A stretch of 39,044 nucleotides of DNA, from positions 1 through 39,044 of the forward strand of contig DAOPZJ010000024.1 of the NCBI GenBank assembly GCA_035353335.1, in the 5' to 3' direction. The notes beneath the pieces were generated by a model. That model saw nothing but the letters and a program-made list of their open reading frames with translations. It made no database searches and was not told where the DNA came from. The position numbers and the translations under genes are program-made. Positions 31,870 through 39,044 of the stretch are shown here, piece by piece. The stretch is from Oscillospiraceae bacterium (GTDB taxonomy: Bacteria > Bacillota > Clostridia > Oscillospirales > JAKOTC01). How positions within the stretch are numbered: the stretch's first letter is position 1; each line of letters opens with the position of its first letter.

Positions 31870-32646
31870 GTGGAATACAACATCAACGAATTGGCGAAAC
31901 TCGCGGGCCTCAGCGCGCGCACGCTTCGCTACTATGATGCGTTCGGGCTTTTATCCCCGCATCGAAATCACAGCAACGGTTACCGTGTCTACACGAGCTC
32001 GGAAGCAGACCGTCTGCAGCAGATTCTGTTTTACCGTGAACTCGGCATGCCGCTTGAAGAGATCAAAACCGTTCTGACGTCGGACGGGAATGACCGGCTC
32101 ACCGCTTTGGAGGGTCATCTTACGGCATTGCGGAAGAAAAAAGCGCAGTTAGAATCGCTTGTTGCGACCGTCGAAAAAACCATTGCCGCAGCGAAAGGAG
32201 AAATTATCATGAATGATCCGGAAAAATTCGAGGGATTCAAGAAAAAGATGATCGGAGACAACGAAACCAAATACGGCAAAGAAGCCCGCGAAAAGTACGG
32301 CCGCAAAGCCATAGACGCTTCAAACGCCCATGTTCTGTCGTGGACACAGGCGCAGTATGACCGGGCGCAAGCCCTATCGAACGAGCTCAACGCCTGTCTG
32401 AAAGCGGCTTTCGAGCAAGGCGATCCCATCGGATCGCTTCGCGATCCGGGAGGGGAACTCGCCCAAAAGGCCTGCGCGCTGCACAAGGAATGGCTGTGCC
32501 TTTACCGGAATGATTATTCCAAACAAGCTCATCTCGAACTTGCGCAGACCTATGTCGATGATCCCCGCTTCAAAGCGTATTACGACGCCGTAGCCCCGGG
32601 ATGTGCGCAGTTTCTGCGCGACGCTTTATTCGTCTATTGCAAATAA
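31870..32646 (+). CDS. TipA-like MerR-family transcriptional regulator
   Basis: A 258-residue regulator. The N-terminal MerR winged helix (NINELAKLAGLSARTLRYYD, wing HRNHSNGYRVYTSSE, residues about 4-70) is followed by a dimerisation coiled coil (about 78-110) and a C-terminal TipAS domain (about 115-258, FEGFKKKMIGDNETKYG and WLCLYRNDYSKQAHLELAQTYVDDPRF). TipAS domains bind thiopeptide-type antibiotics and similar ligands. The start is best placed at GTG 31870, 7 bases after AAGGAGG; the ATG at 31864 is only one base from that site. It has its own 19-base-spaced promoter and a terminator. No target gene is adjacent, so it may control its own locus or distant genes. Confidence 0.88.
   Translation: MEYNINELAKLAGLSARTLRYYDAFGLLSPHRNHSNGYRVYTSSEADRLQQILFYRELGMPLEEIKTVLTSDGNDRLTALEGHLTALRKKKAQLESLVATVEKTIAAAKGEIIMNDPEKFEGFKKKMIGDNETKYGKEAREKYGRKAIDASNAHVLSWTQAQYDRAQALSNELNACLKAAFEQGDPIGSLRDPGGELAQKACALHKEWLCLYRNDYSKQAHLELAQTYVDDPRFKAYYDAVAPGCAQFLRDALFVYCK
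32209..32646 (+). CDS. Internal in-frame start giving a TipAS-like short form
   Basis: Met114 of the regulator is preceded by a strong ribosome binding site, AAAGGAG with 8 bases to the ATG. Starting here gives a 145-residue protein comprising just the ligand-binding domain. In Streptomyces tipA, an internal start yields a short antibiotic-binding form (TipAS) of about this size in addition to the full regulator. The same gene structure appears to be present here; translation is inferred from the site alone. Confidence 0.55.
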   Translation: MNDPEKFEGFKKKMIGDNETKYGKEAREKYGRKAIDASNAHVLSWTQAQYDRAQALSNELNACLKAAFEQGDPIGSLRDPGGELAQKACALHKEWLCLYRNDYSKQAHLELAQTYVDDPRFKAYYDAVAPGCAQFLRDALFVYCK

Positions 32647-32660
32647 TAAGTGCAGAACAA

Positions 32661-32690
32661 CAAAAGCCCCCGCTCAAGCAGGGGCTTTTG
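32661..32690. terminator. Bidirectional terminator
   Basis: CAAAAGCCCC (32661-32670) pairs with GGGGCTTTTG (32681-32690), with an inner GC/GC pairing. It lies between the rightward TipA-like gene and the leftward S41 gene and has A and T runs on both sides. Confidence 0.88.
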
Positions 32691-32729
32691 TGTGATAGCT
32701 TTGATTTTTGAGCAAAGCAATTACGAATT

Positions 32730-33980
32730 TTAAAAGTCGGGAACTTCACTGACCACCGGCGGGGCGGTGTTGATTGAGGTCAAATCAATCTGTGAATACA
32801 CCACGTCAAATGCCTTCTTATATTGAGTGTCATTTTCGGCAGTCATGGTATAAAAATCATAATCGCCCGTTCCCAGCGGTTCGACGGAATAATCCGGTTT
32901 GACTCCGACGCCGTTGAAAGTCGCACTCTTCGGCGGATTGATGATCGCCGTCGCCAGCATCACTTTGGAGCCGTCCGAGAGTGTGAAGGTCTTTTTAATG
33001 GTGCCTTTTCCCGCAGTGCGTGTCCCGACGACGCTGGCCTTTCCGTAATCAGCCATCGCAGCCGCAAACAGTTCCGCCGGACCTGCCGTGGCGCTGTCCG
33101 TCAAAACCGCGACCGGCAGATTGAATTCCAGTTTATCGGAGGTATAGACCAACTGCACCGTCCCGTCACGCAGGGTCTTTGACATGATGTCGCCCTCGGG
33201 CAGCATCCGATCGAGTATTTGCGCCGCCGTCCCGATGTCTCCGCCCGAGGTATGACGAAGGTCGATAATCAGGCCGGTAATCGGCTCGGACGGTGATGTC
33301 ATATTATTAATCGCTTTGATAAATTGATTATAGGTGTTTGCATCAAAAGCGGTGATACGCATATATCCGATGGAATAATCGAGAATGCGGTAAGTAACCG
33401 GTGTAGTCGAATAGGTCTGTGAGACAGGCGTCAGCGACATCTGCTCGCCGCCCCGGTAAAAATCGACTTTGACTTCCGTACCCTCGGCGGCATGCAGCAG
33501 GACATAGGCCTCAGAGTCCGTCAGTTGCGTGACGTCCTCGGAATTGACCTTGATGATCGTATCGCCGACGGCAATGCCTGCGACTGACGCCCCGGAACCC
33601 TCAAGCACTTCATAGACATATAAGTATTTAGAGCTTGTCCTGACCGTCTTAACACCGATTCCGACTTCAATACCCTGCCCTTGCGAGAGCGCCTTTGCAT
33701 CGGCGGCAGAGACATAAGTCGCTTCGCTGTCTCCGATTCCGGCCAGATAACCCTCCATCAGGCCCTGTGCAAGCAGCTTCTCATCAATGTTAAAGATGCT
33801 GTCGTAGCGAGCGATCCGGTCCAGTTCCTCAAGTTTTTCATACATCGACTGGCGCTCGTAAAGATTGAGGATCTTTTGATTATAGGTGATCGTCGAAAAG
33901 ACCATGGTCGCAGAGAACGTCAGCGCTCCAGCCAAAAGGATCGCACATAACAAGGTGCCGAACGAGTACTTTTTGTTCAA
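32730..33980 (-). CDS. S41 (C-terminal processing) peptidase homologue lacking the nucleophile Ser
   Basis: A 416-residue membrane-anchored protein: N-terminal TM/signal anchor (about 9-32), helical region, PDZ domain (about 95-185, with GIEVGIGVKT and GIAVGDTIIKVNSEDV) and an S41 domain (about 200-385). In CtpA/Prc enzymes the nucleophile is the third residue of SASASE. Here that segment reads TAGPAE, placing Gly300 at the nucleophile position. The Lys of the following TAGKG motif (Lys325, 25 residues on, as in Prc) is retained. The start is a TTG with GGAGTGA 4 bases upstream. It follows the LytM gene in the ftsEX unit, where CtpA-type proteases often occur. It may be inactive and scaffold through its PDZ domain, or a nearby Ser/Thr (Ser296, Thr298) may substitute. 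Confidence 0.88.
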   Translation of the reverse strand: MNKKYSFGTLLCAILLAGALTFSATMVFSTITYNQKILNLYERQSMYEKLEELDRIARYDSIFNIDEKLLAQGLMEGYLAGIGDSEATYVSAADAKALSQGQGIEVGIGVKTVRTSSKYLYVYEVLEGSGASVAGIAVGDTIIKVNSEDVTQLTDSEAYVLLHAAEGTEVKVDFYRGGEQMSLTPVSQTYSTTPVTYRILDYSIGYMRITAFDANTYNQFIKAINNMTSPSEPITGLIIDLRHTSGGDIGTAAQILDRMLPEGDIMSKTLRDGTVQLVYTSDKLEFNLPVAVLTDSATAGPAELFAAAMADYGKASVVGTRTAGKGTIKKTFTLSDGSKVMLATAIINPPKSATFNGVGVKPDYSVEPLGTGDYDFYTMTAENDTQYKKAFDVVYSQIDLTSINTAPPVVSEVPDF

Positions 33981-34015
33981 GTTATCACTCCCGGATTTTA
34001 ATTAAGAAATGCCCG

Positions 34016-34051
34016 TGCGCAAGGATTTATAATAGTAAAAACCCTTGCGCA
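34016..34051. terminator. Hairpin between the LytM and S41 genes
   Basis: TGCGCAAGG and CCTTGCGCA form a perfect 9-base stem around an 18-base AT-rich loop. On the minus strand no U-tract follows, so it may be a processing or attenuation structure that sets relative levels of the two gene products rather than a full stop. Confidence 0.45.
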
Positions 34052-34064
34052 ATAGCTTGAATTT

Positions 34065-35429
34065 TTATTTCGGAATCGTCAGGTGATCCATCGGATTGAC
34101 TCGTTTGCCTTCAAGCCAGAGTTCGAAGTGCAGGTGCGCGCCCGTGGAATTTCCGGTGGAACCTGCTTTGGCGATCTCCTGCCCGCGGGTGACGGTGTCG
34201 CCCTCTTTTACCTCCACTTTGCTCAGGTGGGCGTATAAGGTCCTGCAGCCGCCGCCGTGATCAATAATGATATAACGCCCGTAGCTCTTGCTTCCGAGGT
34301 TTCGCACCGCGATGACGGTGCCGCTGTTGGCTGCGACGACCGAGGCACCGTAACACAAATCGCCTGCGGCATTCCGGCCCGCGATGTCGGAACCGGTATG
34401 GAAGTCCCCCATGCTGGACCGCTGCCCATAGGGAGAAGTGATTTTGGTGAAGCCCGGCAGTGGCCAGGCGAACTCTCCGCCCACATAAGCGCCGTCATCG
34501 GCATACTTGGCCATAATGGCGTCGATTTCCTTCTGAGCTTCGGCCATTTCAGCCTGATACTGCTTGATATAAGCCTCGTAAGCCGCTTTATCCTCTTTGA
34601 GTTTGTTCAGATATTCTTCCTGTTCGTCATATTGGGTGTCCAGCTGTTTCTTTTTGGAAGCAGCGGTTGCCTTTTTATTCTGGCTGTTTTGGCGGGCGGT
34701 TTCCGCTTCGACAACGAGGCCTTCCAGCTCGGTTTTATCAGCGATGAGCTGATTGACGATTTTTTGGTCGTATTCGGAGATGCGCCTTAAAATTTCGGCA
34801 CGGGTCAAAAAGTCGACAAAATTATCGGAGGAGAACAGCAGTTCAAGCTCGGAAGCATGGCCCGACATATAAATAGCCCGCAGGCGCTGCTTAAAAATCT
34901 CCAAAGTAGAAGTGACGTCATTTTCAACCTGGGTGATGCGTGCCGTCAATGTATCAAGCTGCCCGTTGAGACTGTCAATCTCATCATTAAGTATGTTCAG
35001 CTGGTCATTGGTCTTATCAATCTGCTCGTCGAGTGTTTTTAAGTATTTAGAGACGTCTTTTTGCTCGGAGGCAAGCTTTTCTTTTTCTTTTTGAAGTTCC
35101 TCGACCTTTTTTTGAAGCTCTTCATAGGCGCTGGTCAGATCGCTTACGGTCTGCGCGTCCTCAGAAGCGATTTGAGACGAAAGGGAAGATGAAGCTTTGC
35201 TTGACGTCTGTGTTGTCGAGGTTTGGCTCGTTCCCGAAGGTGTGCCCGAAGCCGCCGAAGATATCCGCGACGAGGAGATTGAGGATGCGGAAGTCACGGA
35301 CGAAGTAACCGTTGAAGAAGCACCCGACGCGGCAGACGATTTGGTCGCGGAAGATGCCGACAGCGGGGAGATATATACGGATGAAATAATTAATAGACAA
35401 AGCATCAGTGCTGCAATCGGCTTTTTCAT
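34065..35429 (-). CDS. Coiled-coil LytM/M23 endopeptidase (EnvC/CwlO-context)
   Basis: A 454-residue exported protein. It has a signal peptide (about 1-25), a Ser/Thr-rich low-complexity linker (about 26-85), a long coiled coil (about 92-310) and a C-terminal LytM domain (about 325-450). The zinc and catalytic residues His344, Asp348 (HTGSD), His401 (YAHLS), His432 and His434 (HLHFE) are all present, so unlike E. coli EnvC the domain looks enzymatically competent. Its place directly after ftsE-ftsX fits a hydrolase driven by FtsEX through its coiled coil. The ATG has a strong AAAGGAGG site. It should cleave peptide cross-links outside the membrane during elongation or division. The N-terminal linker is unusually Ser-rich and may be repeat-variable. 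Confidence 0.93.
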   Translation of the reverse strand: MKKPIAALMLCLLIISSVYISPLSASSATKSSAASGASSTVTSSVTSASSISSSRISSAASGTPSGTSQTSTTQTSSKASSSLSSQIASEDAQTVSDLTSAYEELQKKVEELQKEKEKLASEQKDVSKYLKTLDEQIDKTNDQLNILNDEIDSLNGQLDTLTARITQVENDVTSTLEIFKQRLRAIYMSGHASELELLFSSDNFVDFLTRAEILRRISEYDQKIVNQLIADKTELEGLVVEAETARQNSQNKKATAASKKKQLDTQYDEQEEYLNKLKEDKAAYEAYIKQYQAEMAEAQKEIDAIMAKYADDGAYVGGEFAWPLPGFTKITSPYGQRSSMGDFHTGSDIAGRNAAGDLCYGASVVAANSGTVIAVRNLGSKSYGRYIIIDHGGGCRTLYAHLSKVEVKEGDTVTRGQEIAKAGSTGNSTGAHLHFELWLEGKRVNPMDHLTIPK

Positions 35430-35500
35430 GAAAACCCTCCTTTCGCGGATTTTGATCCTTTTTGGCTGAACGAAAAGGCCATACGGGTTTGCTCTCTTTC

Positions 35501-36382
35501 CTATGCCTTTAGATATTTTTTAATTGATACCGAACTGGACAGCATTCCGACTAAAAATCCCGCGCCCAAAAACGATCCCAACACGGTCAGAGAGACCTTC
35601 GGCCACGGAATCGGGGTAATGCTGAGTTCGGACAGATAATTATGAAGGCCGATATAGGCAAAACGCAGCGCCACATAAGCGATAATTGCGCTGAACAGTC
35701 CTAAAACTACGGCTTCGACAAAAAAAGGCAGTCGTACAAACGAATTGGTAGCGCCGACCATCTTCATTATGTAAATTTCTTTTCGGCGCGTGAACATCGC
35801 CAGCTTGATCGTATTGATTAAAATAAAGACCGAGACCACCAGCAGCACTACCACGACAGCCGCGCCGAAGGTGGCGATCGCGGTGCTGATATTGGTCAGG
35901 GTGTTGGCGATTTTGCCGTTTGCGACAACGTCGGAGATGCCGAATATCTGAGATAATTGCTTGACCATCCGCTCATAGTCGTTGGGGTCCTTGACTTTGA
36001 CCCTAAAGGAGTTCGGCAGGATGTCCTGACCTTCCAGCATCGAAAAGAGCTGCTCCCCTCCGGTGATTTCGGATTGGAGCTGCGCAAGTCCCTCGGTGCT
36101 GGAGATAAATTGAACATCATGCAGTTCCGGGAGTGATTCGAGTGTTTTTTGGATATTGCTGCACTCGTTTGCGTCAGCGCCGTCCTCGACGAACAGCACA
36201 ATCTCGCCCATGCTTCCGACATATTCGACACCCTTTTGAATATTAAAATACATCAAAAACGCGCCGCCCACCAGCAATAAGCAGGCGAACAGCACGCTGA
36301 CCGATGCAAAAGACATCAGTCCGTTTGAAAATATATTTTTAAAACCCTGCCTGAGCAGGTAACCGATGCTCTTGTTCTTCAT
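35501..36382 (-). CDS. ftsX: Cell-division ABC transporter membrane subunit FtsX
   Basis: A 293-residue membrane protein with the FtsX layout: cytoplasmic N-terminus, TM1 (about 22-46), a large outer domain (about 47-165) that binds the wall hydrolase, then three TM helices (about 170-195, 220-245 and 265-288). The N-terminal phrase LLRQGFKNIFSNGLMSFASVSVLFACLLLVG and the FTRRKEIYIMKMVGATNSFVRLPFFVEA loop are conserved in the family. An AAAGGATGA site precedes the ATG. It is separated from ftsE by 141 bases, longer than usual, with a possible weak promoter (TTTCGG-17-TATACA on the minus strand). Confidence 0.95.
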   Translation of the reverse strand: MKNKSIGYLLRQGFKNIFSNGLMSFASVSVLFACLLLVGGAFLMYFNIQKGVEYVGSMGEIVLFVEDGADANECSNIQKTLESLPELHDVQFISSTEGLAQLQSEITGGEQLFSMLEGQDILPNSFRVKVKDPNDYERMVKQLSQIFGISDVVANGKIANTLTNISTAIATFGAAVVVVLLVVSVFILINTIKLAMFTRRKEIYIMKMVGATNSFVRLPFFVEAVVLGLFSAIIAYVALRFAYIGLHNYLSELSITPIPWPKVSLTVLGSFLGAGFLVGMLSSSVSIKKYLKA

Positions 36383-36523
36383 GATGACTCATCCTTTCCG
36401 ACCCGAACCGTTGTTTTTTTAAGTTTATGTATACAACTTGTCCTTGTCTGCCGAAAGAAACCGGATGCCTGCCGCATGCCGCATATATGCATGCACAAGC
36501 GGAAAAATCCGTCTCAGCCGGCT

Positions 36524-37384
36524 TTAAGAGTTTTCGTCTTCGTTGAACTTAGTGATTTCGGGCGGGACAAATCCGTCGTCCGCCGGGAGTTCGTTTGCCG
36601 CTTCTTCTTCAATCGGCAATTCCTGTTGTGAATCCTCCTCAAAGTCCGGGATTTCGCTCTCGCACGCCTCCGAAGGGGTTTCATCGGGATTATTGCAGGC
36701 CTCGGCCAGTGTCAGGTCCTCATCAAAAATGATCTTTCCCTCTTCGAGCGCCACCACGCGCCTGGGCATCTTGGTGATGAAATCGCGTTGATGCGTGACC
36801 AGTATGACCGTCGTTCCGGTCTTGTTGATCTCATCGAGCATCTGAAGCAGTTCATAAGACATCTCGGGGTCAACGTTGCCGGTCGGCTCATCTGCGATCA
36901 ATACGCTGGGGCTTCCGACGATGGCCCGCGCAATGCCCACTTTCTGCTGTTCGCCGCCGGACAGCTCGTTCGGGCGGCAGTTGGCTTTTTTAGTCAAGCC
37001 CATGACTTCGAGGATTTTCGGCACCTTTCGCCGGACCTCTCTCGCAGGGCGGTCGGTGACGCGCAGCGCAAATGCGATATTGTCATATACCGACATGTTT
37101 TCAATCAGCTTGAAATCCTGAAACACCATACCGACTTTGCGGCGGAGATAGGGGATTTGCCGGCGTTTGATTTTGTCGAGCTTGTATTCGTCGAAGGTAA
37201 TCGAGCCGCTCGTGAGGCGTTCTTCGCAATTGATCAATTTCACGAGCGTGCTTTTCCCGGAGCCGTTTGCGCCGATGATATAGACGAACTCCCCGTCTTC
37301 AATTTTCAAAGACACGCCGTCGAGTGCCTTATCGCGCTCTGTGTTCGCATCGTAGATCTTGCAGACGTCTTTGAACTCGATCAT
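36524..37384 (-). CDS. ftsE: Cell-division ABC transporter ATPase FtsE with acidic C-terminal tail
   Basis: A 286-residue ATPase. Walker A is GANGSGKS (38-45), the signature LSGGEQQKVGIARA (141 on), Walker B VLIADEP (161-167) and the H-loop His is 198. The core ends near residue 228 as in standard FtsE. Residues about 229-286 form an extra Asp/Glu/Pro-rich tail with no predicted fold. FtsE powers FtsX and thereby the LytM hydrolase encoded next. The ATG has an AAAGGA site 11 bases upstream. A weak promoter (37473-37501) lies just before it, at the end of the regulator gene. Confidence 0.95.
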   Translation of the reverse strand: MIEFKDVCKIYDANTERDKALDGVSLKIEDGEFVYIIGANGSGKSTLVKLINCEERLTSGSITFDEYKLDKIKRRQIPYLRRKVGMVFQDFKLIENMSVYDNIAFALRVTDRPAREVRRKVPKILEVMGLTKKANCRPNELSGGEQQKVGIARAIVGSPSVLIADEPTGNVDPEMSYELLQMLDEINKTGTTVILVTHQRDFITKMPRRVVALEEGKIIFDEDLTLAEACNNPDETPSEACESEIPDFEEDSQQELPIEEEAANELPADDGFVPPEITKFNEDENS

Positions 37385-37472
37385 TTTAACAGAATTCCTT
37401 TCAACGGGTTAGGAGCAAAACACCCTCTTTAAAATGCTATAACCGCAATGTGAGGGTTATGTTATCAAAGCC

Positions 37473-37501
37473 CAAATACAGCGGCGGTAAATGTTAGTCA
37501 A
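37473..37501 (-). promoter_or_regulatory. Possible promoter of the ftsEX operon
   Basis: Minus-strand TTGACT (37496-37501), 17 bases, TATTTG (37473-37478). The -10 box is poor and the -35 box overlaps the stop of the upstream gene, so this is tentative. An inverted repeat ATAACC/GGTTAT lies at 37439-37460. Confidence 0.35.
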
Positions 37502-38589
37502 AACTTTGTGGCATAGCTGGTGTTGCTTAAGTATTTTCGAACCATAAGCGCCACTTTGAAGACGATGGCGTGGTCGAGCTCGCGCAGGTCCAATCCGGTT
37601 GCGCGTTTGATCTTGTCCAACCGATATACAAGCGTATTTCGGTGGACAAACAGTTTCCTCGCCGTCTCTGAGACGTTGAGGTTGTTTTCAAAAAATTTAT
37701 CGATCGTGAACAATGTTTCGGAGTCGAGCGAATCGAGGGTATCGTGCGGAAAGATCTCTTTCAGGAACATCTCGCACATCGGTCTCGGAAGTTGATACAA
37801 CAGCCGGGCAATACCGAGGTTGTCATATCGCGCGACCGGTCTTCCGTTGTCGAAAATCTTGCCGACTTCCATTGCCACCTGCGCCTCTTTGAACGAACGC
37901 GCAAGGTCGCGGATGCCGTTGACCACGGTTCCGATGCCGATGACAGCCTGAGTGAAAAACTCGGTGGAAAGCGTGTCGATGATCGCATGCGCCAAATTTT
38001 CGAGGTCGCGCGAATCGATTTCGGCACGGGTCTCTTTGACGAGGGCGATGTCGGTCTCGTTGAGATTGATCACAAAGTCCTTATTTTTGTCCGGGAACAG
38101 GTTTGAGATGACTTCATAAGCCGCGATTTCGCTCTTCTGTGCAATCCGCACGATCATCACCACCCGGGAGACCTCACCGGATAGATGCAGTTCGCGGGCT
38201 TTGAGGAAAATATCGCCGGGCAGAATGTTGTCAGCGATGACGTTTTTGATAAAGTTGGCTTTGCCGAATTTTTCGTCGTAATACTGTTTGACGTTCGCAA
38301 TCGAGATGGCAAGCAACTCGGAGTATTTCTCCGCCGCGTCGTCGTCTCCGTCAACAAAGACAATATGTTCCCAGCCGCTCTCCGCGTTGATGGCGCGAAG
38401 CACCTTGCCGTTTGCCTTCACGCAGTTCTGGCCGTAAATCAGTTCTTCAACCGCATCCTCATAGACGTCGCCGACCTTCATTGCGTCGGAACAGGCGATC
38501 ACCGTACCGCTTCGGTCGATGATGCCGATAGTACGGCCGATCGGAATCGAAAATTGATTGATCATGTCCTGAAAAATTTTATTGGTCAT
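37498..38589 (-). CDS. CdaR/PucR-type transcriptional regulator
   Basis: A 363-residue regulator with the sugar-diacid-recognition architecture: an N-terminal putative ligand domain (about 1-125, FSIPIGRTIGIIDRSGTVIAC), a GGDEF-like middle domain (about 130-290) and a C-terminal PucR-type helix-turn-helix (about 300-355, NLNVSETARKLFVHRNTLVYRLDKIKRATGLDLRELDHAIVFKVALM). The ATG at 38589 follows GGGAG by 5 bases; a GTG four codons earlier sits in that site. E. coli CdaR activates glucarate/galactarate use, but clostridial members next to ftsEX have no known ligand. No sugar-acid genes are nearby, and the likely targets are unknown. It has its own promoter at 38642-38670. Confidence 0.88.
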   Translation of the reverse strand: MTNKIFQDMINQFSIPIGRTIGIIDRSGTVIACSDAMKVGDVYEDAVEELIYGQNCVKANGKVLRAINAESGWEHIVFVDGDDDAAEKYSELLAISIANVKQYYDEKFGKANFIKNVIADNILPGDIFLKARELHLSGEVSRVVMIVRIAQKSEIAAYEVISNLFPDKNKDFVINLNETDIALVKETRAEIDSRDLENLAHAIIDTLSTEFFTQAVIGIGTVVNGIRDLARSFKEAQVAMEVGKIFDNGRPVARYDNLGIARLLYQLPRPMCEMFLKEIFPHDTLDSLDSETLFTIDKFFENNLNVSETARKLFVHRNTLVYRLDKIKRATGLDLRELDHAIVFKVALMVRKYLSNTSYATKF

Positions 38590-38641
38590 GCCTACTCCCA
38601 CTTTCGAAAATTCACTAACTCAAAAATTAAACAGCGAAATC

Positions 38642-38670
38642 ATTTTACACAAATTCGTTATAAAATGCAA
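38642..38670 (-). promoter_or_regulatory. Sigma-A promoter of the CdaR-like gene
   Basis: Minus-strand TTGCAT (38665-38670), 17 bases, TAAAAT (38642-38647), about 50 bases before the ATG. Confidence 0.65.
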
Positions 38671-39044
38671 GCGTTTTTTTGAACACTTTGCGCGATTGTC
38701 GGCATTATGCATAAAAAATCAATTGAAATTTTGTCATTACATTCCTTTTTCGGAAGCCAAAACCCTACAAAAAAGCACAAACCGCTCACGCAGGCTAAAA
38801 CCGGTTATAGGACATTTGCCTTCCGGAGTCATCAAAATGGTCATGACCTTACCGGTCAATAAATTGAAGTATTTGGTATGTTTGCGTGCTGACCGGCAGC
38901 GGCGGCATGTAATTTCCTTTCATTTGAGAAATAAGAACCGCGGTGATAAAGCTGCGTTTTTTTTGCGTTTTTATTCTACTTTTTATACTCTCTGTTGGTT
39001 TGTCAATGATGTGTTACAAAAAAGATAAGAAAGAATCTCATTGA
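38671..39044. other. Right-end region without a recognised gene
   Basis: I see no convincing gene. It holds a 10-base palindrome GGTCATGACC (38839-38848), a minus-strand TTGACA (beginning near 39006 and read leftward) with poorly placed AT-rich -10 candidates, and a 19-codon minus-strand ORF. The sequence right of 38940 is AT-rich, as in a promoter region. Confidence 0.4.
38849..38908 (-). CDS. Possible 19-residue small ORF
   Basis: ATG at 38908 on the minus strand with a good AAAGGAAA site 5 bases upstream; it encodes MPPLPVSTQTYQILQFIDR, then TAA. The start loosely recalls LexA-type helix-turn-helix N-termini, but the frame closes at once. It may be a leader peptide, a decayed gene start or chance. 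Confidence 0.15.
   Translation of the reverse strand: MPPLPVSTQTYQILQFIDR

Noticed and set aside
38582..39028. Rightward ORF of 148 codons at the right end
   Set aside because: It begins inside the regulator's ribosome binding region, has no site of its own, covers the CdaR-like promoter and has an implausible composition.
1..39044. CRISPR arrays, insertion sequences, prophage or integrase genes
   Set aside because: No regularly spaced repeat array, transposase, integrase or phage structural protein was seen on either strand.

Overview
The window reads as chromosomal DNA of a Gram-positive, low-to-mid-GC anaerobe of the class Clostridia. An Oscillospirales-like lineage is my inference and no species can be named. 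Supporting signs are strong AGGAGG-type ribosome binding sites, many sigma-A promoters with 17-base spacers, a lipoprotein, a G5/3D (YabE-like) cell-wall protein, a CdaR/PucR-type regulator, a ProB without PUA domain, a RACo-like corrinoid-protein activator, and the B. subtilis-like order rpsO-pnp-M16 protease. Most genes lie on the minus strand. No phage, transposase, CRISPR array, rRNA or tRNA was recognised.

Layout. 1-1450: the first codons of a leftward gene with its promoter, then an AT-rich lipoprotein gene. 1565-5399: a two-gene heterodimeric ABC exporter operon with a palindrome over its -35 box. 5747-7736: a DMT permease and a YeiH-family permease. 7810-10473: murA, a YycJ-like metallo-beta-lactamase-fold gene and rlmH, with a partial duplication of the rlmH start between the last two. 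10830-13202: a Gfo/Idh/MocA oxidoreductase converging on a beta-propeller protein. 13316-15719: guaB-purC. 15807-18163: hemW and a six-hairpin glycosidase-like protein. 18261-21906: an M16 protease, lepA and an HD-domain phosphohydrolase. 22013-24653: rpsO and pnp. 24771-28395: proB, a membrane protein, proA and a second membrane protein. 28494-30080: the RACo-like protein. 30490-31566: the G5/3D wall protein behind a leader of about 260 bases. 31870-32646: a TipA-like MerR regulator. 32730-37384: ftsE-ftsX-LytM/M23-S41. 37498-38589: a CdaR-like regulator.

How the genes work together. Most of the window is housekeeping: purine synthesis, peptidoglycan precursor synthesis, ribosome and RNA maintenance, and proline synthesis. 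FtsE, FtsX and the coiled-coil LytM protein form a recognisable wall-hydrolysis module. Its S41 partner has lost the expected nucleophile serine and may act as a scaffold. A separate thread of carbohydrate-related proteins without signal peptides (oxidoreductase, propeller, six-hairpin barrel) suggests cytoplasmic sugar handling with unknown substrates.

No wholly new multi-gene system is obvious. The best leads are the TipA-like gene with a well-formed internal start and a 19-base-spaced promoter, the apparent pseudoprotease beside FtsEX, the 77-base-offset duplication of the rlmH 5' end that leaves a coupled 26-codon ORF, and several well-formed palindromic operators whose regulators are not in the window.
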